Source: Aquincola tertiaricarbonis (GTDB taxonomy: Bacteria; Pseudomonadota; Gammaproteobacteria; Burkholderiales; Burkholderiaceae_C). From it: DNA of 64,000 bases. Shown in pieces: positions 35,607 through 46,811 of this stretch; positions within the stretch are counted from its first letter, which is position 1, and each line of letters opens with the position of its first letter. The position numbers and the translations under genes are program-made. The notes under the pieces are model-generated. The model saw only the letters and a program-made list of their open reading frames with translations. It was not told where the DNA came from and made no database searches. The stretch is from the NCBI RefSeq assembly GCF_000969605.1, contig NZ_JZUE01000021.1:43718-107717 (forward strand). The letters run 5' to 3'.

Positions 35607-36941
35607 ATGACCTCCACCCAAGCCCCGCCCTTCCGACTGGCCCTGCGCGGCGACCTGCTCGACTTCACCGGCATGCCCGACTGGGGTGCGGTCACCAGCC
35701 CCGCGGTGCGCTGGCGGCCCGATCACTGGCTGCTGGTCGAAAACGGCCGCATCACCGGCGTGCAGCCGGCCAGCCAGCCCCTGCCCGGCGAGGGCTGGCA
35801 ACAGCAGGACCACCGCGGCCGGCTGATCCTGCCCGGCTTCATCGACACCCATGTGCACAGCCCGCAGCTCGACGTGATCGGCAGCTACGGCACCGAACTG
35901 CTGGACTGGCTCAACACCTACACCTTCCCGGCCGAGAGCCGCTATGCCCAGGCCGCCGAGAGCGAATCGGGTGCCGCGCGTTTCGTGCAGGCGCTGCTGT
36001 CGCACGGCACCACGACCGCGGTGGTGTTCCCGACGGTGCACAAGATCAGCGCCGACCTGCTGTTTGCCGAGAGCGCCCGCCGCGGCATGCGCCTGGTCAC
36101 CGGCAAGGTGCTGATGGACCGCCATGCGCCCGACAACCTGCGCGACGACGTGGTGCAGGCCGAGCGGGACTGCATCGAGCTGATCGAGCGCTGGCACGGC
36201 CACCAGCGGCTGAGCTATGCGGTGACGGTGCGCTTCGCGCCCACCAGCACGCCCGCGCAGCTGGCCATGGCCGGCGCGCTGTGCGCCGCCTACCCGGGCC
36301 TCTACATGCAGACTCACGTGGCCGAGAACCGCGAGGAAGTGGCCTGGGTGCAGCAGCTCTTCCCCGAGGCGCGCAGCTACCTCGACGTGTACGCCCGCGC
36401 CGGCCTGATGAACGAACGCAGCGTGCTGGCGCATGGCATCTGGCTCGACGCGGAAGACCGCGCGGTGCTGCGCGATACCGGCGCGCAGATCGCCCACAGC
36501 CCCAGCTCCAACCTGTTCCTGGGCAGTGGCCTGTTCGACTGGCGCGCGACCGAGGATGCGGGCGGCCGCGTCACGCTGGCCAGCGACGTGGGCGGCGGCA
36601 CCAGCCTGTCGATGATGCGCACCGTGCTGGACGCCTACAAGATCCAGGCGATGCAGGGCCAGCGCCTGACCGGCTGGAAGGCCCTGCATGCCGCCACGCT
36701 GGGCGCCGCGCAGGCGCTGCACCTCGACCATGAGATCGGCTCCTTCGAGCCCGGCCGCCTGGCCGACGTCTGCGTGTGGGACTGGGCGGCCGACCCGGTG
36801 GCCGAGCGCCGCATGTCGGTGGTGCAGAGCCTGCACGAGCAGCTCTTCGCCTGGTTCACCCTGGCCGACGACCGCAACCTGGTGGCCGCCTACATCCAGG
36901 GCGTGCCGCAGTACTGGCGGGCGGCCATGCCCAGCGGCTGA
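35607..36941 (+). CDS. guaD: Guanine deaminase
   Basis: The product has 444 residues, amidohydrolase superfamily. Metal-site motifs are PGFIDTHVHSPQ (about 81-92), QTHVAENREE (about 235), LAHGIWLDAED and SDVGGGTSLSMMRT, the last characteristic of guanine deaminases. It converts guanine to xanthine, which feeds XdhAB. ATG 35607 is used; a GTG two codons earlier is possible. It sits between LysR and an AzgA-type permease. Confidence 0.95.
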   Translation: MTSTQAPPFRLALRGDLLDFTGMPDWGAVTSPAVRWRPDHWLLVENGRITGVQPASQPLPGEGWQQQDHRGRLILPGFIDTHVHSPQLDVIGSYGTELLDWLNTYTFPAESRYAQAAESESGAARFVQALLSHGTTTAVVFPTVHKISADLLFAESARRGMRLVTGKVLMDRHAPDNLRDDVVQAERDCIELIERWHGHQRLSYAVTVRFAPTSTPAQLAMAGALCAAYPGLYMQTHVAENREEVAWVQQLFPEARSYLDVYARAGLMNERSVLAHGIWLDAEDRAVLRDTGAQIAHSPSSNLFLGSGLFDWRATEDAGGRVTLASDVGGGTSLSMMRTVLDAYKIQAMQGQRLTGWKALHAATLGAAQALHLDHEIGSFEPGRLADVCVWDWAADPVAERRMSVVQSLHEQLFAWFTLADDRNLVAAYIQGVPQYWRAAMPSG

Positions 36942-37020
36942 GCCCCGCGGCCGGCGCGCCGCCCACCGCACGACACGACAAGCCAACACATACCGGCCAT
37001 GAAGCCGGAGGAGACAAGCC

Positions 37021-38316
37021 ATGTTCGAGAAACTGTTCCGCCTGCAGGAGCACGGCACCACCGTGCGCACCGAGCTGGTGGCCGGGTTGACCACTTTCCT
37101 GACGATGGCCTACATCATCTTCGTCAACCCCTCCATCCTGGGCGACGCCGGCATGCCCAAGGGCGCGGTGTTCGTGGCCACCTGCCTGATCGCGGCGCTG
37201 GGCTCGGCCATCATGGGCCTGTACGCCAACTACCCCATCGCGCTGGCGCCTGGCATGGGCCTCAACGCCTATTTCGCCTACGTCGTGGTGCTGCACATGG
37301 GCTTCACCTGGCAGGCGGCGCTGGGGGCGGTGTTCATCTCGGGCTGCCTGTTCTTCCTGGTCACGGTCTTCAGGTTGCGCGACCTCATCATCCGCGCCAT
37401 ACCGCCGGCGCTGCGCATCGGCATCACCGTGGGCATCGGCCTGTTCCTGGCCATCATCGCGCTCAAGAGCGCGGGGCTGATCGCGCCTTCCAAGGCCACC
37501 TACGTCACCCTGGGCAACCTCCACACGCCCTCGGTGGTGCTGGCCACGCTGGGCTTCTTCGCCATCGTGGTGCTGGACAAGCTGCGGGTGCCCGGCGCCA
37601 TCCTGATCGGCATGCTGGGCATCACCGTGGCCTCGTTCTTCTTCGGCGGCAACACCTTCGCCGGCGTGTTCTCGGCGCCGCCGTCCATCGCGCCCACCTT
37701 CCTGCAGCTGGACATCGCCGCGGCGCTCAAGGGCGGCATCCTGAACGTGATCCTGGTGTTCTTCCTGGTGGAGCTGTTCGATGCCACCGGCACGCTGATG
37801 GGCGTGGCCAAGCGCGCGGGCCTGCTGGTGCCGGGCAAGATGCACCGCATGAACAAGGCGCTGATGGCCGACAGCGGCGCCATCTTCGCCGGCTCGCTGC
37901 TGGGCACCAGCAGCACCACCGCCTATGTGGAAAGCGCGGCCGGCGTGCAGGCCGGCGGCCGCACGGGCCTTACTGCGCTGACGGTGGCGGTGCTGTTCCT
38001 GGCCTGCCTGTTCATCTCGCCGCTGGCGGGCGCGGTGCCCGCCTATGCCACCGCGCCGGCGCTGTTCTTCGTGGCCTGTTTAATGCTACGGGAGATCACC
38101 GAACTGGACTGGGACGAGACCACCGACGTGATCCCGGCGGCGGTGACGGCACTGATGATGCCGTTCACCTACTCCATCGCCCACGGCATGGCCTTCGGCT
38201 TCATCACCTACGCGGTGTTGAAATTGCTGACGGGCCGCGGACGCGGCGTGCATTGGATGGTCTGGGTCATCGGGTGTATTTTCCTGTTCAAGTACATCTA
38301 CATCGGCACTGAATGA
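37021..38316 (+). CDS. AzgA/NCS2-type adenine-guanine-hypoxanthine permease
   Basis: The product has 431 residues and about 12-14 transmembrane helices. It opens with the AzgA-like TTVRTELVAGLTTFLTMAYI, then LAPGMGLNAYFAY, LFDATGTLMGVAKRAG and GTSSTTAYVESAAGV, the purine-binding motifs of this branch. It is an inner-membrane H+ symporter for purine bases. A strong ribosome site (GGAGGAGACAAGCC) precedes the ATG. The stop lies 26 bp before the preferred start of the ABC ATPase gene. Confidence 0.93.
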   Translation: MFEKLFRLQEHGTTVRTELVAGLTTFLTMAYIIFVNPSILGDAGMPKGAVFVATCLIAALGSAIMGLYANYPIALAPGMGLNAYFAYVVVLHMGFTWQAALGAVFISGCLFFLVTVFRLRDLIIRAIPPALRIGITVGIGLFLAIIALKSAGLIAPSKATYVTLGNLHTPSVVLATLGFFAIVVLDKLRVPGAILIGMLGITVASFFFGGNTFAGVFSAPPSIAPTFLQLDIAAALKGGILNVILVFFLVELFDATGTLMGVAKRAGLLVPGKMHRMNKALMADSGAIFAGSLLGTSSTTAYVESAAGVQAGGRTGLTALTVAVLFLACLFISPLAGAVPAYATAPALFFVACLMLREITELDWDETTDVIPAAVTALMMPFTYSIAHGMAFGFITYAVLKLLTGRGRGVHWMVWVIGCIFLFKYIYIGTE

Positions 38317-38342
38317 ATGACAGAACAACGCAGGGGGGCGGC

Positions 38343-39878
38343 ATGCTGAGACTGGAGCTGGCGCACATCAGCAAGCAGTACCCGGCCGTCAAGGCCAACG
38401 ACGACGTGAGCCTGCGGGTCAAGCCCGGCGAGATCCATGCCGTGCTGGGCGAGAACGGCGCGGGCAAGAGCACGCTGATGAAGATCATCTACGGCGCGGT
38501 GCGCCCGGATGAGGGCGAGGTGCGCTGGAACGGCCAGCCGGTGTCCATCCGCAACCCGCAGGAGGCGCGGGCGCTGGGCATCAGCATGGTGTTCCAGCAT
38601 TTCTCGCTGTTCGACACCCTGACCGCCGCCGAGAACGTGTGGCTGGGCCTGGACAAGAGCATGACGCTGGCCGAGGTCACCGGGCGCATCCGCCAGGTGT
38701 CCCAGGCCTACGGCCTGGAGGTCGACCCGCTGCGGCCGGTGCACAGCCTGTCGGTGGGCGAGCGCCAGCGGGTGGAGATCGTGCGTGCACTGCTGACGGA
38801 CCCCAAGCTGCTGATCCTGGACGAGCCCACCTCGGTGCTCACGCCGCAGGCGGTGCAGAAGCTGTTCGTCACGCTGCGCAAGCTGTCGGCCGACGGCTGC
38901 AGCATCCTCTACATCAGCCACAAGCTCGACGAGATCCGCGCGCTGTGCCACCACTGCACCGTGCTGCGCGGCGGCCGGGTGACGGGCGAGGTCGACCCCA
39001 CCACCGAGACCAACGCCGGCCTGTCGCGGCTGATGATCGGCGCCGAGCCGCCGCAGCTGAAGCATGTGCAGTCCACGCCCGGCGCGGTGGCGCTGGAGCT
39101 CAAGGGCCTGTCGCTGGCCAAGCAGTCGCCGTTCGGCACCACGCTGGCCGACATCGCGCTGCAGGTGCGCGCGGGCGAGATCGTGGGCGTGGCCGGCGTC
39201 TCGGGCAACGGCCAGCAGGAGCTGATGGCCGCGCTGTCCGGCGAAGACCCGCGGGCGGCCAGCGGCAGCATCACGCTGTTCGGCCAGGACATCGCCGCCG
39301 CCAGCCCCGGCCGGCGCCGCGCGCTGGGCCTGCACTTCGTGCCGGAGGAACGGCTGGGCCGCGGCGCGGTGCCCACGCTCAGCCTGGCGCAGAACACGCT
39401 GCTCACCCGCACCGAGGCGGTGGGCCGCTGGGGCTGGATCCAGGTGGGCCAGGTGCAGAAGCTGGCCGCCGACCTCATCGCCCGCTACCACGTGAAGGCC
39501 GGCGGCCCGGGCGCGGCGGCCAAGTCGCTGTCGGGCGGCAACCTGCAGAAGTTCATCGTCGGCCGCGAGATCGATGCGCGGCCCAAGGTGTTCATCGTCT
39601 CGCAGCCCACCTGGGGCGTGGACGTGGGTGCCGCGGCGCAGATCCGCGCGGCGCTGCTCAAGCTGCGCGACGAGGGCTGCGCCCTGCTCGTCGTCAGCGA
39701 GGAGCTGGACGAGCTGTTCGAGGTGAGCGACCGGCTGGTGGTGATCGCGCAGGGGCGGCTGTCGCCCAGCGTGCCGGTGGCCCAGGCCACCATCGAGACC
39801 ATCGGCGAATGGATGTCGGGCCTGTGGCCCGGTGCGGCGGTGAAGGCGCCTGCGGAGGTGGAACATGCTCAAGCTTGA
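38343..39878 (+). CDS. Nucleoside-type ABC transporter ATPase (two nucleotide-binding domains)
   Basis: The product has 511 residues from ATG 38343; an ATG at 38313 overlapping the permease stop (ATGA) is an alternative but adds a non-conserved leader. The first domain has Walker A GENGAGKST, signature LSVGERQRVE and Walker B LLILDEPTSVLT. The second has degenerate Walker A-like GVSGNGQQE and signature LSGGNLQKF. This tandem arrangement is that of sugar/nucleoside ATPases of the RbsA/YufO type. It is the engine of the BMP-dependent importer formed by the next three genes. Confidence 0.93.
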   Translation: MLRLELAHISKQYPAVKANDDVSLRVKPGEIHAVLGENGAGKSTLMKIIYGAVRPDEGEVRWNGQPVSIRNPQEARALGISMVFQHFSLFDTLTAAENVWLGLDKSMTLAEVTGRIRQVSQAYGLEVDPLRPVHSLSVGERQRVEIVRALLTDPKLLILDEPTSVLTPQAVQKLFVTLRKLSADGCSILYISHKLDEIRALCHHCTVLRGGRVTGEVDPTTETNAGLSRLMIGAEPPQLKHVQSTPGAVALELKGLSLAKQSPFGTTLADIALQVRAGEIVGVAGVSGNGQQELMAALSGEDPRAASGSITLFGQDIAAASPGRRRALGLHFVPEERLGRGAVPTLSLAQNTLLTRTEAVGRWGWIQVGQVQKLAADLIARYHVKAGGPGAAAKSLSGGNLQKFIVGREIDARPKVFIVSQPTWGVDVGAAAQIRAALLKLRDEGCALLVVSEELDELFEVSDRLVVIAQGRLSPSVPVAQATIETIGEWMSGLWPGAAVKAPAEVEHAQA

Positions 39879-40995
39879 GGCGCGGCCGCAGCCTTCGAAG
39901 GTGATGTCGCTCGGCTCGCCGCTGATCGCGCTGGCGCTCACGGTGGTGCTGGCCAGCCTGCTGTTCATCGCCTTGGGCAAGGATCCGGTGCGCGGCCTGT
40001 CCATCTTCTTCGTCGAGCCGCTGAACGGCCTGCGCGCCACCGCCGAGGTGCTGCTCAAGGCCACGCCGCTGATGCTGTGCGCGCTCGGCCTGGCGGTGTG
40101 CTACCGGGCCAATGTGTGGAACATCGGCGCCGAAGGCCAGTTCCTGCTGGGCGCCATCGCCGGCGGCGGCGTGGCGCTGTGGCTCACCACCCATGGCGTC
40201 ACCGGGGCGCGCGGCATCTATTCGCCGCTGGTGCTGCTGGCCGGCGTGGTGGGCGGGGCGGCCTGGGCCGCCGTCACCGCGGTGCTGCGCGACCGCTTCA
40301 ATGCCAGCGAGATCCTGGTCAGCCTGATGCTGGTGTACGTGGCGCAGCAGCTGCTCAACTACCTGGTGTTCGGGCCCTGGAAGGACCCGATGGGCTTCAA
40401 CTTCCCGCAGACCAAGACCTTCGATGCCAGCACCTGGCTGCCGCAGCTGCTGGCCGGCACGCGGCTGCACTGGGGCATCGTCGTCGCGCTGGTGATGGTG
40501 GTGGTGTTCTGGGTGTTCCTGTTCCGCATGTTCCGCGGCTACCAGCTGCAGGTGGGCGGGCTGGCACCGGCGGCGGCGCGGTATGCGGGCTTCTCGGCCC
40601 GCAAGTCGCTGTGGACGGCGCTGCTGGTCTCCGGCGGCATGGCCGGCCTGGCCGGCGCGATGGAGGCGGCCGGGCCGCTGCGGCAGCTCACGCCGCACGT
40701 GTCCACCGGCTATGGCTTCACCGCCATCATCGTGTGCTTCGTCGGCCGGCTGCATCCGGTGGGCATCGTGCTGTCCAGCGTGCTGCTGTCCATGATGCTC
40801 ATCGGCGGCGAACTGGGCCAATCGCGCCTGGGCCTGCCCAACGCGCTCACCGGGGTGTTCCAGGGTTCGCTGCTGTTCCTGCTGCTGGCCTGCGACACGC
40901 TGATCACCTACCGCGTGAGGTGGCGCTCCGCGCCGCGGCCGGTGGCCCCCAGCGCCGCGCCCGCCGCGCAGCAACTGAAGGAGGCCCAGCCGTGA
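39865..40995 (+). CDS. Nucleoside ABC transporter permease 1
   Basis: The product has 376 residues with about ten transmembrane helices. The BPD_transp_2 core includes LCALGLAVCYRANVWNIGAEGQ and DRFNASEILVSLMLVYVAQQ. It overlaps the ATPase gene by 14 bp and has GGAGGTGG before its ATG, indicating coupled expression. It pairs with the second permease to form the membrane channel for nucleosides or purine-like solutes. Confidence 0.93.
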   Translation: MLKLEARPQPSKVMSLGSPLIALALTVVLASLLFIALGKDPVRGLSIFFVEPLNGLRATAEVLLKATPLMLCALGLAVCYRANVWNIGAEGQFLLGAIAGGGVALWLTTHGVTGARGIYSPLVLLAGVVGGAAWAAVTAVLRDRFNASEILVSLMLVYVAQQLLNYLVFGPWKDPMGFNFPQTKTFDASTWLPQLLAGTRLHWGIVVALVMVVVFWVFLFRMFRGYQLQVGGLAPAAARYAGFSARKSLWTALLVSGGMAGLAGAMEAAGPLRQLTPHVSTGYGFTAIIVCFVGRLHPVGIVLSSVLLSMMLIGGELGQSRLGLPNALTGVFQGSLLFLLLACDTLITYRVRWRSAPRPVAPSAAPAAQQLKEAQP

Positions 40996-41912
40996 ACGAA
41001 GTCGCCCTGTTGATCGCGGCCACGCTGGCCTCGGGCACGCCGCTGGCGGTGGCCGGCCTCGGCCTGCTGCTCAACGAGAAGGCCGGCGTGCTGAACCTGG
41101 GTGCCGAAGGCATGATGCTGGTGGCCGCCATCGCCGGCTTCGCCACCGCGCTGGCCACAGGCAGCGACGTGCTGGCCTTCGCCGCTGGCGCCGGCGCCGG
41201 TGCGCTGATGGCCGCGGTGTTTGCGCTGCTGGTCATCGGCCTGAACACCAACCAGTACGCCACCGGGCTGGCGCTCAGCCTGTTCGGCGGCGGCTTCTCG
41301 GCCTTCGTGGGCGTGGGCTTCGTCGGCAAGAAACTGGAAGACCGCGTGCCCTTCGAGGTGCCGGTGCTGGCCGACATCCCCTTCATCGGGCCGGCGCTGT
41401 TCAAGCAGCACTGGATGGTCTACGTGGCCATCGCGCTGGTCGTCGGCCTGTCGTGGTTTCTCTATCGCAGCCGCGCCGGGCTTGTGCTGCGCGCGGTGGG
41501 TGAGTCGCCCGAGTCGGCGCATGCGCTGGGCTACCCGGTGCGGCTCATCCGCTTCGCCGCGGTGCTGGGCGGCGGTGCGCTGTGCGGCGTGGCCGGGGCC
41601 TTCCTGTCGGTGGTGTATGCGCCGCTGTGGGTCGAGGGCCTGGTGGCCGGCCGCGGCTGGATCGCGCTGGCGCTCACCACCTTCGCCACCTGGCGGCCGG
41701 CGCGGGTCTTGCTTGGCGCCTACCTGTTCGGCGGCGTGACGATGCTGCAGTTCGCGCTGCAGGGCGCGGGCGTGGATGTGTCCAGCCAGCTGCTGACGAT
41801 GCTGCCCTACCTGGCCACCATCGTGGTGCTGGCGCTGATCTCGCGCAACCCGCTGTGGATCCGCATCAACATGCCGGCCTCGCTCGGCAAGCCGTTCCAT
41901 CCGGGCGCCTAA
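40992..41912 (+). CDS. Nucleoside ABC transporter permease 2
   Basis: The product has 306 residues from GTG 40992, which overlaps the stop of permease 1 (GTGA); AAGGAGG lies upstream. It has eight or nine transmembrane helices and motifs LLLNEKAGVLNLGAEGMML, VIGLNTNQYATGLALSLF and VLRAVGESPESAHALGYPV, typical of the second subunit in BMP-type importers. Confidence 0.93.
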   Translation: MNEVALLIAATLASGTPLAVAGLGLLLNEKAGVLNLGAEGMMLVAAIAGFATALATGSDVLAFAAGAGAGALMAAVFALLVIGLNTNQYATGLALSLFGGGFSAFVGVGFVGKKLEDRVPFEVPVLADIPFIGPALFKQHWMVYVAIALVVGLSWFLYRSRAGLVLRAVGESPESAHALGYPVRLIRFAAVLGGGALCGVAGAFLSVVYAPLWVEGLVAGRGWIALALTTFATWRPARVLLGAYLFGGVTMLQFALQGAGVDVSSQLLTMLPYLATIVVLALISRNPLWIRINMPASLGKPFHPGA

Positions 41913-41956
41913 CATAGGCCTTTCCAAGTGTTTCCAGATTCCTCCGAGGAGCCAAC

Positions 41957-43114
41957 ATGACTGTTCTGAGCAAGCGCGACCTGCTGAAGTGGGCTGCGCT
42001 GTCGTCCGTGGCCGCGGCCGCGCTGGTGGGTTGCGGCAAGAAGGAAGAGCCGGCCGCGCCGGTGGCTTCCTCCCAGCCCGCCTCCGCCCCGGCTGCCGCC
42101 GCACCCGAGCCGCTGAAGGCGGCCTGGGTGTACGTCGGCCCGGTGGGTGACGCCGGCTGGACGTTCGCGCACGACCAGGGCCGCAAGGAGGTGGAAGCCG
42201 AGTTCGGCAACAAGGTGCAGACCAGCTTCGTCGAGAAGGTGCCCGAGGGCGCCGACGCCGAGCGCGTGATCCGCGACCTGGCCACCCAGGGCAACAAGAT
42301 CATCTTCGCCACCTCCTTCGGCTACATGGAGCCGATGATGAAGGTGGCCGCCGAGTTCCCGGACGTGAAGTTCGAGCACGCCACCGGCTACAAGACGGCG
42401 CCGAACATGCGCATCTACGATGCCAAGTTCTTCGAGGACGCCTACCTCGCCGGCATCATCGCCGGCACCATGAGCAAGACGGGCACCATCGGCTTCGTCG
42501 GCTCCTTCCCCATCCCCGAGGTGCTGCGCAACATCAATGCGTACACCCTGGGCGCGCAGAGCGTGAACCCGAAGATCAAGACCAAGGTGGTGTGGGTCAG
42601 CACCTGGTTCGATCCGCCGAAGGAAGGCGAGGCCGCGCAGAGCCTGATCAACGGCGGCGCCGACGTGCTGCTGCAGAACACCGATTCCTCGGCCGTGCTG
42701 CAGACCGCCGAGAAGAACGGCAAGTACGCCTTCGGCTGGGACAGCGACATGAGCGCCTTCGCTCCCAAGGCCCACCTGGGCTCGGCCGTGGCGCTGTGGG
42801 GCGGCTACTACAAGAAGGCCATCAAGGAAGTGATGGACGGCACCTGGAAGACCGAGCGCACCGTGTGGGGCGTCAAGGAAGGCCAGAACGACCTGATCAA
42901 GGTCGCCGAGGTGGTGCCGGAAGACACCCGCAAGAAGATCGACGAGATCAAGGTCAAGATGAAGGCGGGCGAGTTCGAGGTGTTCACCGGCCCGGTGGTC
43001 GATGCCGCCGGCAAGGAGCGCCTGGCCGCCGGCACCGCCGCCGACCAGGACTGGAAGGACAAGATCGACTTCTACGTCAAGGGCGTGGAAGGCAAGATCC
43101 CGTCGGGCAAGTAA
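41957..43114 (+). CDS. BMP family nucleoside-binding lipoprotein of the ABC importer
   Basis: The product has 385 residues. A signal peptide with lipobox LVGC gives lipidated Cys26, followed by an Ala/Pro linker. The binding domain starts at about 55 (AAWVYVGPVGDAGWTFAHDQG), with ATSFGYMEPMMKVAAEFPDV and STWFDPPKEGEAA. BMP/PnrA proteins bind purine nucleosides in the periplasm. A ribosome site (GAGGAGCC) and a terminator (43147-43185) frame it. It is the natural receptor for the upstream ATPase and permeases. A non-lipidated paralogue occurs at 46917-48038. Confidence 0.94.
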   Translation: MTVLSKRDLLKWAALSSVAAAALVGCGKKEEPAAPVASSQPASAPAAAAPEPLKAAWVYVGPVGDAGWTFAHDQGRKEVEAEFGNKVQTSFVEKVPEGADAERVIRDLATQGNKIIFATSFGYMEPMMKVAAEFPDVKFEHATGYKTAPNMRIYDAKFFEDAYLAGIIAGTMSKTGTIGFVGSFPIPEVLRNINAYTLGAQSVNPKIKTKVVWVSTWFDPPKEGEAAQSLINGGADVLLQNTDSSAVLQTAEKNGKYAFGWDSDMSAFAPKAHLGSAVALWGGYYKKAIKEVMDGTWKTERTVWGVKEGQNDLIKVAEVVPEDTRKKIDEIKVKMKAGEFEVFTGPVVDAAGKERLAAGTAADQDWKDKIDFYVKGVEGKIPSGK

Positions 43115-43146
43115 GCCCGGTCACGGCCGGCCCGCGGGCCGGCAAC

Positions 43147-43185
43147 GGGCCGCCCTGGCGCCGCAAGGCGGCGGGCGGCCTTTTT
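43147..43185 (+). terminator. Rho-independent terminator after the BMP lipoprotein gene
   Basis: GGCCGCC pairs with GGCGGCC around a loop that itself contains a small hairpin (GGCGCCGCAAGGCGGC), and the stem is followed by TTTTTC. It ends the transporter transcript before the Rieske gene. Confidence 0.8.
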
Positions 43186-43213
43186 CTTTGCAGCGGCAGC
43201 CGTTTTGCCACCC

Positions 43214-45324
<2,111 letters not shown>

Positions 45325-45383
45325 TGTCGCTGCGGTTTTGGTGGGTTGCCTTTGCGTGTAGGTAACTTGCTGGGTTTGTGCTG

Positions 45384-45529
45384 TTTGCGCAGGGCCGTGC
45401 GGGCCGGCCCGGGGGCTTAGCTTCCGCGGTTCGCGCTGCGCGCGAACTGCCCTGCGCTGCTCACGCCGGTGGCCCGCGGCCCAACTCACCTCCGCTCGCT
45501 GCGCAAGCGCCCGCACGGCCCTGCGCAAA
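45384..45529 (-). repeat. Structured intergenic repeat, copy 1 (core-deleted)
   Basis: The 146-bp element keeps the 33-bp left terminal repeat (45384-45416), identical to that of copy 2, 20 bp of the right terminal repeat (45510-45529), and the hairpin GTTCGCGC-TGC-GCGCGAAC (45429-45447). The central core is missing. Confidence 0.8.
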
Positions 45530-45661
45530 TGTTGGAGCGGTGGTGCTGCGCATGGAGGTGCTTTGCAGTGGCGCTGCCGTCTGCGACGAGATTGCTGCGT
45601 TGGAGCGGTCGGTCGTGGCGCGGGGCTGTTTGCTGAGTGGCGACTTGCTGGGGTTGTGCTG

Positions 45662-45907
45662 TTTGCGCAGGGCCGTGCGGGCCGGCCCGGGGGCTTAGCT
45701 TCCGCGGTCGGTGCTGCGCACCGACTGCCCTGCGCTGCTCACGCCGGTGGCCCGCGGCCCAACTCGCCTTCGTTCGCTTCGCTCACTGCGGCTCAAACAG
45801 TCGGCCGCAAGTCAGTTCACGAAGCGCGCTGCGCGCGCGGCCACCGGCGCTGCGCTGCTCGGCGCTCCACATGCGCCCCCGGGCCGGCCCGCACGGCCCT
45901 GCGCAAA
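45662..45907 (-). repeat. Structured intergenic repeat, copy 2
   Basis: The 246-bp element has perfect 33-bp terminal inverted repeats (45662-45694 and 45875-45907). Internal stems: GTCGGTGC-TGC-GCACCGAC (45707-45725) and long-range GCCGGTGGCC pairing with GGCCACCGGC. Its reverse complement aligns with copy 4 across the core (GCTTCGTGAACTGACT...), while the paired arms differ with base-pair-preserving changes. Confidence 0.88.
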
Positions 45908-45978
45908 TGGCGGAGCGGTGGTGCTGCGCTTAGAGGTGCCTTGGCACGGCGCCGCGGTTTGCGACGACGATGCTGCGG

Positions 45979-46014
45979 TGGCGCTGGCGCTGGCGCTGGC
46001 GCTGGCGCTGGCGC
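45979..46014 (+). repeat. Hexanucleotide microsatellite (TGGCGC)6
   Basis: Six perfect tandem TGGCGC units sit directly after the tandem duplication and outside any supported gene. Such tracts vary in length by slippage. Confidence 0.9.
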
Positions 46015-46087
46015 CGGTGACCGTGGCACGGCGCTGCATGCCAAGCCAACGAGGCGGTTGCAGCAGCTTTCCACACAGCAGAGCGGA

Positions 46088-46329
46088 GCCGCGCGGGGGG
46101 CGGTGCCCGGTGGGGCGATTTGTGGGGTGGCGAGGAGCGCAGTGCCGAGGTCGGCGCGCGCAGCGCGCTTCGTGAACTGACTCGCGGCCGACTGTTTGAG
46201 CGGCAGTGAGCGAAGCGAACGAGAGCGAGTTGGGCCGCGCGACCTCGGCGCGAGCACCGCAGAGAAGTCGGCCGCGCAGCGGCCGACCACCCCAGCATGA
46301 GCCCCGCCGGGCACCGCCCCCCGCGTGGC
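46088..46329 (+). repeat. Structured intergenic repeat, copy 4
   Basis: The 242-bp element has 29-bp terminal inverted repeats (46088-46116 and 46301-46329) with two G-T wobbles. Stems inside: GCCGAGGTCG (46144-46153) with CGACCTCGGC (46240-46249), GCGCGC-GCA-GCGCGC, ACTCGC with GCGAGT, and GTCGGCCGC-GCA-GCGGCCGAC (46267-46287). The core lies opposite in orientation to copy 2. Confidence 0.88.
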
Positions 46330-46437
46330 GGCCGAACAAGAACAGCACCTATGGCCAACGCCGCCGCGCGGCGGCCGAACAAGAACAGAAACCGGGGCAA
46401 CGAAACCGCGGACATGGCCGCTGCGTCAGGACGGCGC

Positions 46438-46803
46438 CTAACGCCTCACGCCGGCCGAACCCGCTTCCGCCTTCGGCCGCAGCAGCACCACGATCAGGCT
46501 CAGCACCCCGGCCGTGCCGGCCAGCATCAGTGCGCCGGCACTCCATACCAGCCAGGCCACCAGCGTGGCGCTGTCGCCTACCCAGGTGAGCGCGGTCTGC
46601 GCGAAGTCCAGCGCCAGCGACAGCATCTGGCGCCAGCCGGGAATCCAGCGTTCGATCACCTCGCCGTACGGGATGTCGTCGATCAGCGGCCGCACGTCGG
46701 TGGCCCAGCCGGCGCCGTTCACCAGCAGTGCGTGCAGTCCCCAGGCGGAAAGCGACCACAGGGCCAGCAGTACGGCAGCAATGATCCAGATGGCGGTCAG
46801 CAT
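46438..46803 (-). CDS. Small membrane protein of unknown function
   Basis: The product has 121 residues from ATG 46803. It has an N-terminal transmembrane helix (LTAIWIIAAVLLALWSLSAW), an amphipathic middle with DDIPYGEVIERWIPGW, and one or two C-terminal hydrophobic helices. No known motif is seen. It is divergent from the second BMP gene. The coding bias fits a real gene, but no strong ribosome site is seen. Confidence 0.6.
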   Translation of the reverse strand: MLTAIWIIAAVLLALWSLSAWGLHALLVNGAGWATDVRPLIDDIPYGEVIERWIPGWRQMLSLALDFAQTALTWVGDSATLVAWLVWSAGALMLAGTAGVLSLIVVLLRPKAEAGSAGVRR

Positions 46804-46811
46804 GTTGTCGG

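Larger units (their letters stand above)
45365..45978 (+). repeat. Tandem duplication containing two copies of the structured repeat
   Basis: Copy 1 (about 45365-45600) and copy 2 (about 45643-45978) start with the same ACTTGCTGGG-TTGTGCTG segment 19 bp before the repeat. Both continue after it with AGCGGTGGTGCTGCGC. Copy 1 lacks about 100 bp of the repeat core. The shared flanks show a duplication of a larger segment, not two independent insertions. Confidence 0.75.
45325..46437. other. Gene-free 1.1-kb repeat island
   Basis: No gene is supported. The stretch holds a tandem duplication (45365-45978), three copies of the structured repeat, a hexanucleotide microsatellite and short unique DNA rich in GGCGGCCGAACAAGAACAG-like repeats near 46330-46400. 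It follows the adenine-deaminase gene and precedes the stop of the minus-strand membrane protein gene at 46438. Confidence 0.8.

Noticed and set aside
36942..37020. A purine or xanthine riboswitch before the AzgA-type permease
   Set aside because: The 79-bp leader has no recognisable conserved aptamer core; only a strong ribosome site is seen.
34524..37094. A very long upstream in-frame extension of xdhA toward 37094
   Set aside because: It crosses LysR and guanine deaminase in antisense; the family N-terminus clearly begins at 34523.
45365..45978. CRISPR array or classical insertion sequence
   Set aside because: The repeats are long, inverted and few, without regular spacers; there is no transposase gene and no clear target-site duplication.
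45563..46348. Overlapping open frames on both strands in the repeat island (for example 45563-46180 and 45812-46348)
   Set aside because: They lie in structured repeats, lack ribosome sites and give near-identical Arg/Pro/Ala text in several frames, so they are not genes.
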